Of a stretch of DNA of 64,000 nucleotides, positions 27,087 through 35,793 are shown piece after piece. Below the pieces are notes generated by a model. That model was not told the DNA's origin and searched no databases. It saw only the letters and a list, made by a program, of their open reading frames with translations. The position numbers and the translations under genes are program-made. Position 1 is the first letter of the stretch. The number at the start of each line of letters is the position of its first letter. Location of the stretch: positions 1,364,001 through 1,428,000 of the forward strand of contig LN554846.1 in the NCBI GenBank assembly GCA_000953695.1. Direction: 5' to 3'. The stretch comes from Aliivibrio wodanis. Its GTDB lineage: Bacteria; Pseudomonadota; Gammaproteobacteria; Enterobacterales; Vibrionaceae.

Positions 27087-27218
27087 TTAGCTGATTTTTA
27101 CAGGCCAGCCATAAGACTTATACTCTTCTGCTAGCTTATTTGCGATTTCAGTAGATACTGTCGCTGTAATCCAATTGCCAAAACCCATTACTTGATATTC
27201 TAGTTTAACATGATTCAT
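27087..27218 (-). CDS. Small protein of 43 residues, unknown function
   Basis: A short complete frame starting at ATG 27218 with an unusually strong ribosome site, GGGGGGA, 7 bases upstream. The product begins MNHVKLEYQVMGFGNWITA and ends YGWPVKIS, is soluble and mixed alpha/beta in character. I recognise no family. It lies in an otherwise gene-free 564-bp stretch between the diguanylate cyclase and LysE genes; the rest of that stretch is AT-rich with one 9-bp inverted repeat (27040-27048 with 27066-27074). The strength of the ribosome site is the main support for it being real. Confidence 0.6.
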   Translation of the reverse strand: MNHVKLEYQVMGFGNWITATVSTEIANKLAEEYKSYGWPVKIS

Positions 27219-27454
27219 TATAAATTCCCCCCGGATATGAATGCATGTACTTTAACGATCTTAGCTATGAATAACTTTCATATCGAGGTCAGAAAGATCT
27301 ATATATGGACTAATTTTATATAAACAATAGGATCATATTAAATAAGTAAATTTATGTAGAATCATCTGAGTTATTTATAAATTAATTTAAATGAACTGTT
27401 AATCAATAATAAATAAGGTATATTGATTAATTACTAAATATATGGAAGTTATTA

Positions 27455-28084
27455 ATGATAATGGACTTTTGGGCATTTTTTATTGCTATTGTATTGTTAA
27501 CTATTACTCCTGGGTTAGATACCGCTCTAGTGATACGAAACTCCTCTCGAGGTGGTTGGAAAGAAGGTGTAACTTGTAGTTTCGGTATTTGTTGTGGATT
27601 ATTTGTACATGCCACAATGTCAGCTATTGGTTTGTCAGTTCTACTTGTGAGTTCAGCTGAGCTGTTTACAGTAGTAAAGGTAATAGGTGCGTTGTATTTA
27701 ATATGGTTAGGTATTCAATCAATTAAGAGTACTTTTAATAAACATCAAGAAGTTAACATTGCAACAATGGCACCGAATGAAAATAAGTCGTTAGTCTCTT
27801 CATTTAAAGAGGGCTTTCTTTCTAATATTTTAAACCCTAAAACTGCGGTGTTCTATTTGGCTTTATTACCCCAGTTTATTAATCCAGAATACAGTGCATT
27901 GATTCAATCACTCTTAATGGCAAGTATTCATTTTATTATTGCTATGTGTTGGCAGAGTGGAATTGCAGTATTAGTTGAAAAGGCACAAGATTTAATGTCG
28001 AGTGAGAAAATGACAAAGCGCATTGAAAGAGTGACTGGCGGAGTATTGATTTTATTAGGGGCTAATTTATTAGTCTCTAAATAA
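27455..28084 (+). CDS. LysE/RhtB family amino acid exporter
   Basis: Inner-membrane exporter of 209 residues with about six membrane segments. The N-terminal motif FFIAIVLLTITPGLDTALVI and the downstream FKEGFLSNILNPKTAVFYLA are characteristic of the LysE/RhtB family, which exports amino acids and related compounds. The substrate cannot be assigned. ATG 27455 is preferred because GGAAG lies 7 bases upstream; a second ATG two codons later is possible. It is monocistronic and convergent with the mechanosensitive channel gene. Confidence 0.88.
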   Translation: MIMDFWAFFIAIVLLTITPGLDTALVIRNSSRGGWKEGVTCSFGICCGLFVHATMSAIGLSVLLVSSAELFTVVKVIGALYLIWLGIQSIKSTFNKHQEVNIATMAPNENKSLVSSFKEGFLSNILNPKTAVFYLALLPQFINPEYSALIQSLLMASIHFIIAMCWQSGIAVLVEKAQDLMSSEKMTKRIERVTGGVLILLGANLLVSK

Positions 28085-28139
28085 AGTTAAAAAGAATACA
28101 TAAAGATGCTACATCTACGTAGTGTTAAATTATCTATAT

Positions 28140-28180
28140 AGCACCCTTGTAAAGCTTTACTCTAAGGGTGCTCTATTTTT
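28140..28180. terminator. Convergent terminator between lysE-type and mscS-type genes
   Basis: AGCACCCTT (28140-28148) pairs with AAGGGTGCT (28164-28172), followed by CTATTTTT on the + strand. It reaches the stop of the channel gene. Confidence 0.8.
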
Positions 28181-29825
28181 AATCATTATCAGCATTATGT
28201 GTGGTAGCTAATTTTTTGTCTTTTCTTGCGAAATGTACATGTACATCTTGCTGTGCAAACGGGATTGAAATACCTTCTTGATCGAAGCGAAGCTTTACTT
28301 CACGAGTAACATCCCAATAGACATCCCAGTAATCGTCAGTTTTAACCCAAGGGCGAACAATAAAATCAACGGACGAGGCACCAAGAGTATGAACCTTGAT
28401 GCTTGGTTCAGGTTTTTTGAGGGTAGCAGGGTGAGCATCTATAATCTCAGCTAATACATTTTCAGCATGTTCAATGCTATCGTTATAACCAATACTAAAA
28501 ACCATATCTACACGACGTAATCGCTCATGAGTTACATTTTTAATCACATCTCCCCAAATCTTACTGTTAGGTAGAATAATGATTTGATTATCAAACGTTT
28601 TAATCGTGGTATTTACTAAACTCATATGACTTACCTTACCTGACACGCCTCCTGCCTCAACAAAATCACCGACATCAAATGGACGGTAGATTAGTAGCAT
28701 CATACCCGATGCAAAATTAGATAATGTATCTTGCAATGCAAAACCAATAATAATACCAGCAACCCCAAAACCAGTTAGAACAGGTGCAAGATCTAATCCA
28801 ATTTTAGAAAAAGCGATAAGAATACCGATGAAGAAGATGAGCTTACTAGACATCGAAACAAAGAAGTCTTGCATTAGTTTACTCATGTGTAAGTGAGGTT
28901 GAACTACAGCTTTTAGTACTACTTTACTTGTAAGCCGGGCAATGAAACGTGTTGCAACAAGAATTAAAATGAAAACAAGAAATTTTAAAAATTGATCAGG
29001 GGCATGCTTTAGTACCCAGTCGCTGCCAGATGCGAACCAGTCACTTAAAATAACTGCAATAACAGGGAAATTAAGAATATCTTCCGTTAAATCACCTGTC
29101 GTTGAGAAAAGTTGGCGTTTATATTCTGTTGTATCAATGTCTAAATTGTCGGCAATAGCAATTAACAGTTCAAGTCCATTAGTTGAGTTTTGTACTTTTC
29201 TCTCGAAAAATAAATGATCTAGGGTTAAAGACGATTTTTCCGAATCAGAAGAGTGTTGAAGTTGATCTGAAAGCAGTTGTTCACGGCTAGTATCGAAGCT
29301 TAGAGAGGCAGAAAGAAACTTGATTTTTTGATCAATTAGCAATTTAAAGGCGAGGGCTTTTGTTTTCTCTGGCTTATCAAGTTGAGTTAACCATTGATAG
29401 TTTTCAAATTGATCATTTAGAGCGAGGTAATAATAATCTTTAGATTCTTTTAAGGTATTTTGTAGTACGAGTTTATGTTCAATATCTGAGCTGTCTATTA
29501 GCTCTTGCTTATCTTTTATGTCTCGATCTAAATAAGCGATAGAGCGCTCAGCATATATGATCTGAGCTTTTACCTCTTTAACTAATAACGGAGAAGTTGA
29601 TTCATTGTGGCGATTAACTAATCTTGATAATACAATGCGAAGTTCATTATTTTTATCGACTTGTTGAACGCGAATTACAGCAAGATCGCTTCCTGTAAAT
29701 GAAGAGGCTTCTTGTTTTAAACGAGTAACCTCATTATTGATGTTGTCTAACTCCACTAAGTCTTGGGATTGATTAGCGAAAGAGAGCGAGCTGAAAAGAA
29801 GAAATAGCCAAATTAAATTACGCAT
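28179..29825 (-). CDS. MscS family mechanosensitive channel with periplasmic extension
   Basis: 548-residue inner-membrane channel that likely relieves osmotic downshock. A signal peptide (MRNLIWLFLLFSSLSFA) precedes an alpha-helical periplasmic region of about 230 residues rich in charged coiled-coil sequence. Membrane segments follow at about 275-375. The pore-lining helix and gate region read GFGVAGIIIGFALQDTLSNFASGMMLLIYRPFDVGDFVEAGG, here described as about residues 345-385. The cytoplasmic beta and C-terminal parts are complete (PSIKVHTLGASSVDFIVRPW). The length fits extended MscS homologues rather than the 286-residue core MscS. It is leftward, downstream of two small/unrelated genes with a terminator in between. 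Confidence 0.9.
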   Translation of the reverse strand: MRNLIWLFLLFSSLSFANQSQDLVELDNINNEVTRLKQEASSFTGSDLAVIRVQQVDKNNELRIVLSRLVNRHNESTSPLLVKEVKAQIIYAERSIAYLDRDIKDKQELIDSSDIEHKLVLQNTLKESKDYYYLALNDQFENYQWLTQLDKPEKTKALAFKLLIDQKIKFLSASLSFDTSREQLLSDQLQHSSDSEKSSLTLDHLFFERKVQNSTNGLELLIAIADNLDIDTTEYKRQLFSTTGDLTEDILNFPVIAVILSDWFASGSDWVLKHAPDQFLKFLVFILILVATRFIARLTSKVVLKAVVQPHLHMSKLMQDFFVSMSSKLIFFIGILIAFSKIGLDLAPVLTGFGVAGIIIGFALQDTLSNFASGMMLLIYRPFDVGDFVEAGGVSGKVSHMSLVNTTIKTFDNQIIILPNSKIWGDVIKNVTHERLRRVDMVFSIGYNDSIEHAENVLAEIIDAHPATLKKPEPSIKVHTLGASSVDFIVRPWVKTDDYWDVYWDVTREVKLRFDQEGISIPFAQQDVHVHFARKDKKLATTHNADND

Positions 29826-29925
29826 AGAGCCTCTCTAACAGGGGTATGAATTAGGTGGATATCACTTTATTGTAATGAAAAATAAGAGAAAGTAGCAGGA
29901 GAACTTTTAGAAAATTTGTTAGCGA

Positions 29926-29957
29926 AATAAAAAAGCAGCCACGAAAGCTGCTTTTAT
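29926..29957 (-). terminator. Terminator after the 35-aa gene (leftward)
   Basis: Read on the reverse strand, AAAAGCAGC and GCTGCTTTT form a 9-bp stem with a seven-base loop, followed by TTATTT. It separates the small membrane gene at 29974 from the channel gene. Confidence 0.82.
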
Positions 29958-29973
29958 TACGGTAGTGCTTTTT

Positions 29974-30081
29974 TTAATCAAGTTTTTTAAACTCAATAAT
30001 TAGTGCTTTGCAAAAGGACCAAAAAAATCCAATTGTCATTACCAATAATACTGAGCCAAACAACAAAGTTAATATTTCCAT
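29974..30081 (-). CDS. Small single-pass membrane protein (35 aa)
   Basis: Complete short frame from ATG 30081 to TAA, with AGGTGAT, a near-perfect Shine-Dalgarno, six bases upstream. The peptide MEILTLLFGSVLLVMTIGFF continues WSFCKALIIEFKKLD: one membrane helix followed by a short basic tail. No named family is certain. It is downstream of the glycine symporter gene (123 bases) and followed by its own terminator, so it may be expressed from the same riboswitch-controlled transcript or alone. The ribosome site and terminator together make it credible. Confidence 0.68.
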   Translation of the reverse strand: MEILTLLFGSVLLVMTIGFFWSFCKALIIEFKKLD

Positions 30082-30203
30082 ATATCACCTCGTAAATTAG
30101 TTCAAGACTAGTATAGCAAATTTATAAATTACATTATTGAGGTTTAGTTAACAAAGTGTATCAATATGTGTCGATACACTTTGAATTTACTTTTTAAAGT
30201 GTT

Positions 30204-31586
30204 TTATATTTGATTGAAAGCGATTCCTTTATCATTATCTTTTTGTTTCTTAAAGAAAAGGTGAGTTTCTTCAATGATAACGTGGCGTAATGCAATTAAT
30301 CCTATTAAATTTGGAATCGCCATCAAACCGTTGACAATATCAGCAATAACCCAAATGGTATCTAGTTGCATATAAGCGCCTGAAGCAACTAAAGAGATAA
30401 AAACAATTTTGTAAGGTATTACCCCTTTAGAGCCAAATAAATAGGTAACGCAACGCTCACCGTAATAGTTCCAACCAAGAATAGTAGTAAAAGCAAAGAA
30501 CATTAGGCCGATAGAGACTAAATAAGGGCCAAGTTGGTTAGAACCTAAACCAATAGCGAAAGCTTGAGTTGTCATTAATGCACCTGCAGCATCACCTTGC
30601 CAAACGCCGGTAACCACTAAGGTTAAACCTGTCATGGTACAAATAATAACAGTATCGAAAAACGTCCCAGTCATAGAAACTAAACCTTGTTTTACACAAG
30701 AGTCTGTTTTTGCGGCTGCGGCTGCGATAGGGGCACTACCAAGACCAGATTCGTTTGAGAATACACCACGGGCAACACCAGATTGAATGGCTAACATGAT
30801 TGATGCACCAACAAAACCACCAGTAGCTGCGGTGCCAGTGAAAGCAGATGTTACAACCAGTTGAATTGCAGAAGGTAGAGCTTCAGCTTGCATGATTAAT
30901 ACCGAAAGGCATGAAACCACATAAATGACAGCCATTGTTGGAACCACTTTTTCTGCTACTTTAGCAATAGATTTAATCCCACCTAAAGTAACAACCGCGA
31001 CAAGAACCGTTAAAATTCCACCAGTTAACCAAGCAGGGGCATTCATTGTCAGATGAGCTGAATCTACAATCGCATTGATTTGAGGAAAAGTTCCTATGCC
31101 AAAACAAGCAACACCTAAAGCAAAGAGAGCAAATAGTTTAGCAAGCCACTTATTGCCCATGCCATATTCAATGTAATACATCGGCCCGCCGATCATTTGG
31201 CCTTTGCTGTCGGTTTTTCTGTATTTTACTGCCAGTAAACATTCAGCGTATTTTGTTGCCATGCCAAAAACAGCGGCAAGCCACATCCAAAATAGGGCAC
31301 CAGGGCCACCCATTTTAATTGCAGTTGCTACACCTACTATATTACCTGTACCAATCGTAGCAGATAAGGCGGTACATAAGGCAGCAAAGCTTGATACATC
31401 TCCTTTTCCTTTGCTTTCATTTTCTTCTTTTGAGAAGACCATTTTTAGCGCAGTGGGTAAGTGACGCAACTGAAAAATACGTAATTTGAATGTAAAGTAG
31501 ACACCTGTACCAACCAATAAAATTAACAGTGGTGGGCCCCAGATAAAATTATCGATAGTAACAAGTAGATTGTGAAAGGTGTTCAT
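30204..31586 (-). CDS. Glycine/alanine:sodium symporter (AGCS family)
   Basis: Inner-membrane sodium:amino acid symporter of 460 residues with about 11 membrane segments. Family motifs seen: GTGNIVGVATAIKMGGPGALF (here residues about 77-97), GPMYYIEYGM, GVARGVFSNESGLGSAPIAAAA and GWNYYGERC near the C-terminal third. AGCS members carry glycine or alanine. The tandem glycine riboswitch in its leader (31690-31905) makes glycine the most likely substrate and implies expression when glycine is in excess. ATG 31586 has AAGGGGAAA just upstream. Confidence 0.92.
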   Translation of the reverse strand: MNTFHNLLVTIDNFIWGPPLLILLVGTGVYFTFKLRIFQLRHLPTALKMVFSKEENESKGKGDVSSFAALCTALSATIGTGNIVGVATAIKMGGPGALFWMWLAAVFGMATKYAECLLAVKYRKTDSKGQMIGGPMYYIEYGMGNKWLAKLFALFALGVACFGIGTFPQINAIVDSAHLTMNAPAWLTGGILTVLVAVVTLGGIKSIAKVAEKVVPTMAVIYVVSCLSVLIMQAEALPSAIQLVVTSAFTGTAATGGFVGASIMLAIQSGVARGVFSNESGLGSAPIAAAAAKTDSCVKQGLVSMTGTFFDTVIICTMTGLTLVVTGVWQGDAAGALMTTQAFAIGLGSNQLGPYLVSIGLMFFAFTTILGWNYYGERCVTYLFGSKGVIPYKIVFISLVASGAYMQLDTIWVIADIVNGLMAIPNLIGLIALRHVIIEETHLFFKKQKDNDKGIAFNQI

Positions 31587-31689
31587 GGTTTCCCCTTAAT
31601 AAAACATATAGAAAGGAGAAGAGAGAGTGGTGTACTTAGATCAAAAAAACAGATCAAAGCATAGAAGCCGAGATTAATCGGTTCACTTT

Positions 31690-31905
31690 CTCCTCTGTCC
31701 TTTTGCCTGAGAGTTTCACCGTTATCATTTTTCAGATAATGGCTTGCTCCTTCGGCGGCCGATTTAACGGCTCTCTCCAGAGATTCCTCCAACTACAGTC
31801 CTCACCTTATTCATGGTTTTGAATTAGGCACCTGAAAGATTTACTTCTTCGGTGGGCGTTGCCAAATAATGGCGTTGCCGCTCTCCTGCAGTCTTCATCG
31901 GATCA
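31690..31905 (-). ncRNA. Tandem glycine riboswitch
   Basis: On the reverse strand the leader shows two consecutive glycine aptamers. Aptamer 1 (about 31800-31905): CTGCAGGAGAGCGGCAACGC, then CACCGAAGAAGTAAATCTTT and CAGGTGCC. Aptamer 2 (about 31690-31795): GGAATCTCTGGAGAGAGCC, then GCCGCCGAAGGAGCAAGCC and AAACTCTCAGGCAAAAGGAC. The conserved cores GGAGAG, CCGAAG and CAGG occur in both. The two are joined by the usual short linker. It lies about 100 bases before the AGCS gene. Whether control is by termination or translation was not resolved. Confidence 0.93.
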
Positions 31906-32091
31906 ACAAATTGTAAGCTACGAAGTAGCTAAGTCAGGTATGTTAGACAAGTCACATTTTTTTGTCATGTATTTTCTTTATAAATTAAAGATAAATTGAT
32001 CGAAATCGGTTTCTTTGCTCAAAATAACAACGATAACTCAAGTATTTACCTTATTAAAGTGTGCTAAAATAAATAAAAAGTGAGGTGTACT

Positions 32092-32250
32092 ATGTTACGA
32101 ATTGCTGTCATTATTTTATTGTTTGCTCTTTCTGCGCTTTTATTTAAATACAGAGCGAATGAAAAAATACAAAAGTCGGTTGTTTATATATCCGTTACAA
32201 GTGTTGTGATTTATGTAGCGTATATCATGATTTCAGAACTTATCCGATAA
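32092..32250 (+). CDS. Small two-helix membrane protein (52 aa)
   Basis: Complete frame from ATG 32092 to TAA 32248-32250, preceded by GTGAGGTG. The peptide has two hydrophobic helices, at about residues 3-18 (RIAVIILLFALSALLF) and 30-48 (VVYISVTSVVIYVAYIMIS), joined by a charged loop (KYRANEKIQKS). I recognise no family. It lies between the divergent glycine riboswitch leader and the coiled-coil gene, 78 bases upstream of the latter, and may share its promoter. Confidence 0.65.
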   Translation: MLRIAVIILLFALSALLFKYRANEKIQKSVVYISVTSVVIYVAYIMISELIR

Positions 32251-32328
32251 GTTGTCTTATAATTAACAAAAGGTGTAGATAACTATTTACACTAGATATC
32301 CTGTCTATAAATGCTTAGAGGTTAATGC

Positions 32329-33075
32329 GTGAGTGTAGAAAATCAAACCAGAATGACGGACGATCATGATGATGACGTTATTATTATCGAAGAAAAATCT
32401 AAATTGAGTCACTGGGTTGCCGGAGTTACTCTGATTATTGGTGCGATTGCGGGTGGGTTAGTTGGCTCTAGCGTATCTGATAGTAAATGGTCTGCAGCAT
32501 ATACTCAGTTGGAAGTAAAAACAAAGCAGTATCAAACAGATTTAAATCAAGCTGAGCTTAAAAGTTCTGAGCTTGATGTTTTGATTGCAAAAGAGAAACA
32601 GCAGGCACTACAAGCTCAAAAGAAAAGTTTAGATGAAGAAAAAGCCCAAGCTATTTTACTGGAGTCGAAAAAGCATAGTTCCTTAATAAGCGAAGTTGAG
32701 ACTTTACAGTCTCGTGGGGCATCATTAGAAATGCAAGTTGAAGAACAAAATAAACAGATTAATAAATTAACACACCAAGTGGATCTACAAATTACGATGT
32801 TGTCTCGTTCAAAGCAATTATTTCAGCGTCAACTTCAACTTAAAGAAGAAGCAAACCATTTAGAAATGAAAATTGACACGGCAAGCACAACAGAAAGCAA
32901 ACTAGAAAAAGAGTGTAAAGTGTACCTTGAAGGAAAAAGTTGGGATGTTAAATCTGATGTGTGTAAACAACAAGAAGAAGCACAGAAGCAGATAAATCAA
33001 TACAATGATGAACTTCAATTATTACAAATGGATATAAAAGAAATCGACCTCATCAGTGAAGATTTAGGAATGTAG
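32329..33075 (+). CDS. Coiled-coil membrane-anchored protein of unknown function
   Basis: 248 residues from a GTG start (32329), decided by GAGG eight bases upstream; an out-of-frame ATG at 32325 stops quickly. An acidic N-terminus (DDHDDDVIIIEE) is followed by one membrane segment at about 30-50 (WVAGVTLIIGAIAGGLVGSS). Residues 55-240 are almost continuous coiled coil rich in Gln, Glu, Lys and Leu, with two cysteines near 190-210. The topology suggests a short cytoplasmic tail and a long periplasmic rod. I do not recognise a named family. It could be a scaffold or envelope protein. A terminator follows at 33128. Confidence 0.75.
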   Translation: MSVENQTRMTDDHDDDVIIIEEKSKLSHWVAGVTLIIGAIAGGLVGSSVSDSKWSAAYTQLEVKTKQYQTDLNQAELKSSELDVLIAKEKQQALQAQKKSLDEEKAQAILLESKKHSSLISEVETLQSRGASLEMQVEEQNKQINKLTHQVDLQITMLSRSKQLFQRQLQLKEEANHLEMKIDTASTTESKLEKECKVYLEGKSWDVKSDVCKQQEEAQKQINQYNDELQLLQMDIKEIDLISEDLGM

Positions 33076-33127
33076 TACTATCCTTTAAAGGGGGCTTTCT
33101 CTCCTTAAATAAGGGTGATGACATGAG

Positions 33128-33158
33128 AGCCATGGTAGTTCATACCGTGGCTTTTTTT
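33128..33158 (+). terminator. Terminator after the coiled-coil gene
   Basis: AGCCATGGTA / TACCGTGGCT (one wobble), five-base loop, then a run of seven T. Confidence 0.88.
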
Positions 33159-33254
33159 ATGCACTTAATTTTAGTTGAGAATTATTCACATTTAGCTTGA
33201 GGTTTAATTGTAAAGAATATAGCATACTGTGAAATTTTATGAATGGAGAGACAG

Positions 33255-34730
33255 GTGAGCAATCAAACAGCTAAATTTGTTCAAGGTTCGACAATACGTC
33301 ATATATTAGTTATGTCGGGAACAGCCTCAATAGGGCTAATGGCTTTGTTTGTCGTTGACTTACTTGACATGTTTTTCATTAGTTTACTAGGGCAAATAGA
33401 GTTGGCTGCTGCCATTGGGTTTGCAGGTACCATTATTTTCTTTTCTACTTCTGTTTCTATTGGTTCTTCTATTGCGATGGGGGCCTTAGTATCGAAAGCG
33501 CTCGGAGCAAAAGAAAATGAAAAAGCCAAACAACTTGCCAGCAGTACTTTATTTATTGCGTTTATTGTTAATAGCATTGTAACAATGACGATGTTTTATT
33601 TTATTCCTGAATTATTAGCAATGATTGGAGCAAAAGGAGTCGTTGCTGAGCGAGCCCAAGCTTACCTTTCTATTCTTTTACCAAGTACACCATTAATTGC
33701 AATAGCTATGGCGGCAGGGGCGGGTCTTAGGGCTGTTGGTGATGCAAAACGCTCGATGCTAGCAACATTGTATGGTGGAATCGTTAATGCCGTTTTAGAT
33801 CCAATTTTTATCTTCGGTTTTAATATGAACGTCGAAGGGGCTGCGATAGCTTCTGTTATCTCTAGGATTACCGTGTTGGCGTTTTCTTTATACCCTCTTG
33901 TTTTTACTCATAAACTTGTTTCTTTGCCTCAGTGGAAAGACATTAAATTTCACTCGCCGGCTATTTTTACCATTGCCATTCCTGCCATTCTTACAAATAC
34001 AGCAACACCTATTGGAAATGCAATAGTTACTTCAACCTTAGCACCATTTGGCGAAGATTTTGTTGCAGGTTTTGCCGTTATTGGACGATTAATACCAGTA
34101 ACTTTTGCAGTTATTTTTGCCATGTCTGGGGCTATTGGTCCGATCATTGGACAAAATTATGGAGCAGAACGTATTGATAGGGTAAGAGAAACTTTGCGAA
34201 ATTCCCTATTTTTTATGGCTATTTATTGCATGGTGGTGGCATTAATTTTATTTGTTCTTCAAGATTATATCATTACTTGGTTTAATCTAGTTGGAGACGC
34301 AGCCTTAATTATGGCTACATTCTGTAGTGTGATCGCTGTTACTTTTATTTTCAATGGTACGATGTTTGTTGCTAATACATCATTTAACAATTTAGGTAAA
34401 CCGCTTTACTCAACAGCATTAAATCTCAGTAAAGCAACGATAGGAACGCTTCCATTTGTTTATTTTGGTGCTCAATGGTATGGCGGTCTTGGTGTTTTAT
34501 ATGGACAAGCATTAGGGAATATTGTTTTTGGTATTATCAGTCTGATTGTTTTACGAGTTCATGTTGTCGGTATGGTAGAGAAACACGTAAAATCGATTCC
34601 TGATGATGTTATTAATAATGTTAGCGTAACGATGTCCCCATTTTGTAACAATGATGCTGTTATTATGCAGAATGGTATAAAAAATGATAATGATAATGAT
34701 AATTTAAAGCATCCATTTCTTTCTGGTTAA
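33255..34730 (+). CDS. MATE family multidrug efflux transporter
   Basis: Inner-membrane cation-coupled drug exporter with about twelve membrane segments. GTG 33255 is chosen as start because GGAGAG lies about four bases upstream and MSNQTAKFVQGSTIRH is a typical MATE N-terminus; ATG 33243 would add four residues but has no ribosome site. The length is then 491 residues. Two homologous halves are visible: FVVDLLDMFFISLLGQIELA in the first and GPIIGQNYGAERIDRVRETL in the second. The C-terminal extension ends in an Asn/Asp-rich stretch (NGIKNDNDNDNLKHP) not usual for the family. It is distinct from NorM at 55410; the substrate is unknown. Confidence 0.88.
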   Translation: MSNQTAKFVQGSTIRHILVMSGTASIGLMALFVVDLLDMFFISLLGQIELAAAIGFAGTIIFFSTSVSIGSSIAMGALVSKALGAKENEKAKQLASSTLFIAFIVNSIVTMTMFYFIPELLAMIGAKGVVAERAQAYLSILLPSTPLIAIAMAAGAGLRAVGDAKRSMLATLYGGIVNAVLDPIFIFGFNMNVEGAAIASVISRITVLAFSLYPLVFTHKLVSLPQWKDIKFHSPAIFTIAIPAILTNTATPIGNAIVTSTLAPFGEDFVAGFAVIGRLIPVTFAVIFAMSGAIGPIIGQNYGAERIDRVRETLRNSLFFMAIYCMVVALILFVLQDYIITWFNLVGDAALIMATFCSVIAVTFIFNGTMFVANTSFNNLGKPLYSTALNLSKATIGTLPFVYFGAQWYGGLGVLYGQALGNIVFGIISLIVLRVHVVGMVEKHVKSIPDDVINNVSVTMSPFCNNDAVIMQNGIKNDNDNDNLKHPFLSG

Positions 34731-34821
34731 TCATTTTATAGTACAGTTGCTATAAACAGTTCGATGTTCTGCTTGTTTATGGTACAGTGCGTTGTATGTA
34801 TTTTAAGAGTGAACAACCATA

Positions 34822-35793
34822 ATGAATATCCTTATTTGTGATGATTCTTCCTTTGCACGGAAGGCCATCGCCCGCTGTATCGCGAAAACGAATGACCAAC
34901 ATGTTATTTTTGCTGAGCATGGAAAGCACGCACTTGAAGTGATGAAAGAAACAGACATTGATGTGATGTTTTTAGATCTGACTATGCCAATAATGGATGG
35001 TTATGAAGTGCTTGCAGAAATGCCTGATATTGATTACCCAACTCAAGTTGTTGTGATTTCAGGGGATGTTCAGCAAGAAGCCATTGACCGATGTATGTCA
35101 CTCGGTGCGTTTGCGTTTATTAAAAAGCCAATCTCTCCAGAAGAGCTACTTGAATATGAACATGATCTAGGTGTCGTGTTTACTTTCTCTAAATCTGAAT
35201 CAGTTGACGTCGAAAATAACCAAGTCAGCAGCATGAAGAAGTTGAAAGAGTTAACCAACGTAGCATTAGGCCGCGGTGCATCTTTACTTTCGGAATATCT
35301 TGGTGAATTTATTACCATACCTGTTCCTCATGCGTGGGCGATGGGAGCGGGTGAGTTAGATATGACGTTGCAAGATGTCTTTTCACACCAAGGTTCAATG
35401 GCTATCTCTCAACGGTTTAGTGGTCATGGTATTCATGGTGAAGCATTGGTTTGTATGCGCGGTAAAGACATTACAACGATGGGCCGTAATATGGGATTCA
35501 CTGATGAGGGGATCTCCACGAATGAAATCGTACTAAGTGTTTCGAGTGTCGTTGTATCTTCTTATCTTCAAGCATTGGGTGATCAATTAGGGGCAATGTT
35601 TACAACAAGGCATCCAAGTATTGTTGATCGTATTCAGCGTGAAATTGATACGAGTAATGCTCGAAATATTCAAGATATGTTTGCTTTGGAGTACAGCTTT
35701 TTAGCTGAAACGATGGATTTTGAATGTGAGGTGCTTTTATTACTTGATTCAGGTTCGGTGAACACCATTCAATCTTTCTTGGAGAACGTATAA
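34822..35793 (+). CDS. Response regulator: receiver domain plus CheC/CheX-like domain
   Basis: 323-residue cytoplasmic two-domain protein. Residues 1-120 form a receiver with Asp7-Asp8, the phosphorylation site Asp52 (MFLDLTMP), and Lys in FIKKPIS. Residues about 145-315 resemble CheC/CheX phosphatases. In the region where CheC has E-x2-N, this protein reads NEIVLSVSSVVVSSYL, so the catalytic asparagine appears to be absent. It may therefore bind rather than dephosphorylate its partner. Its stop overlaps the start of the PAS-GGDEF gene (TAATG), indicating coupled translation and a joint signalling role. No histidine kinase gene is adjacent. Confidence 0.83.
   Translation: MNILICDDSSFARKAIARCIAKTNDQHVIFAEHGKHALEVMKETDIDVMFLDLTMPIMDGYEVLAEMPDIDYPTQVVVISGDVQQEAIDRCMSLGAFAFIKKPISPEELLEYEHDLGVVFTFSKSESVDVENNQVSSMKKLKELTNVALGRGASLLSEYLGEFITIPVPHAWAMGAGELDMTLQDVFSHQGSMAISQRFSGHGIHGEALVCMRGKDITTMGRNMGFTDEGISTNEIVLSVSSVVVSSYLQALGDQLGAMFTTRHPSIVDRIQREIDTSNARNIQDMFALEYSFLAETMDFECEVLLLLDSGSVNTIQSFLENV

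Noticed and set aside
31583-31792. Leftward 69-codon frame (MEESLERAVKSAAEGASHYL...)
   Set aside because: It lies across the second glycine aptamer and the leader of the symporter gene; its codons are explained by the structured RNA and it has no ribosome site.
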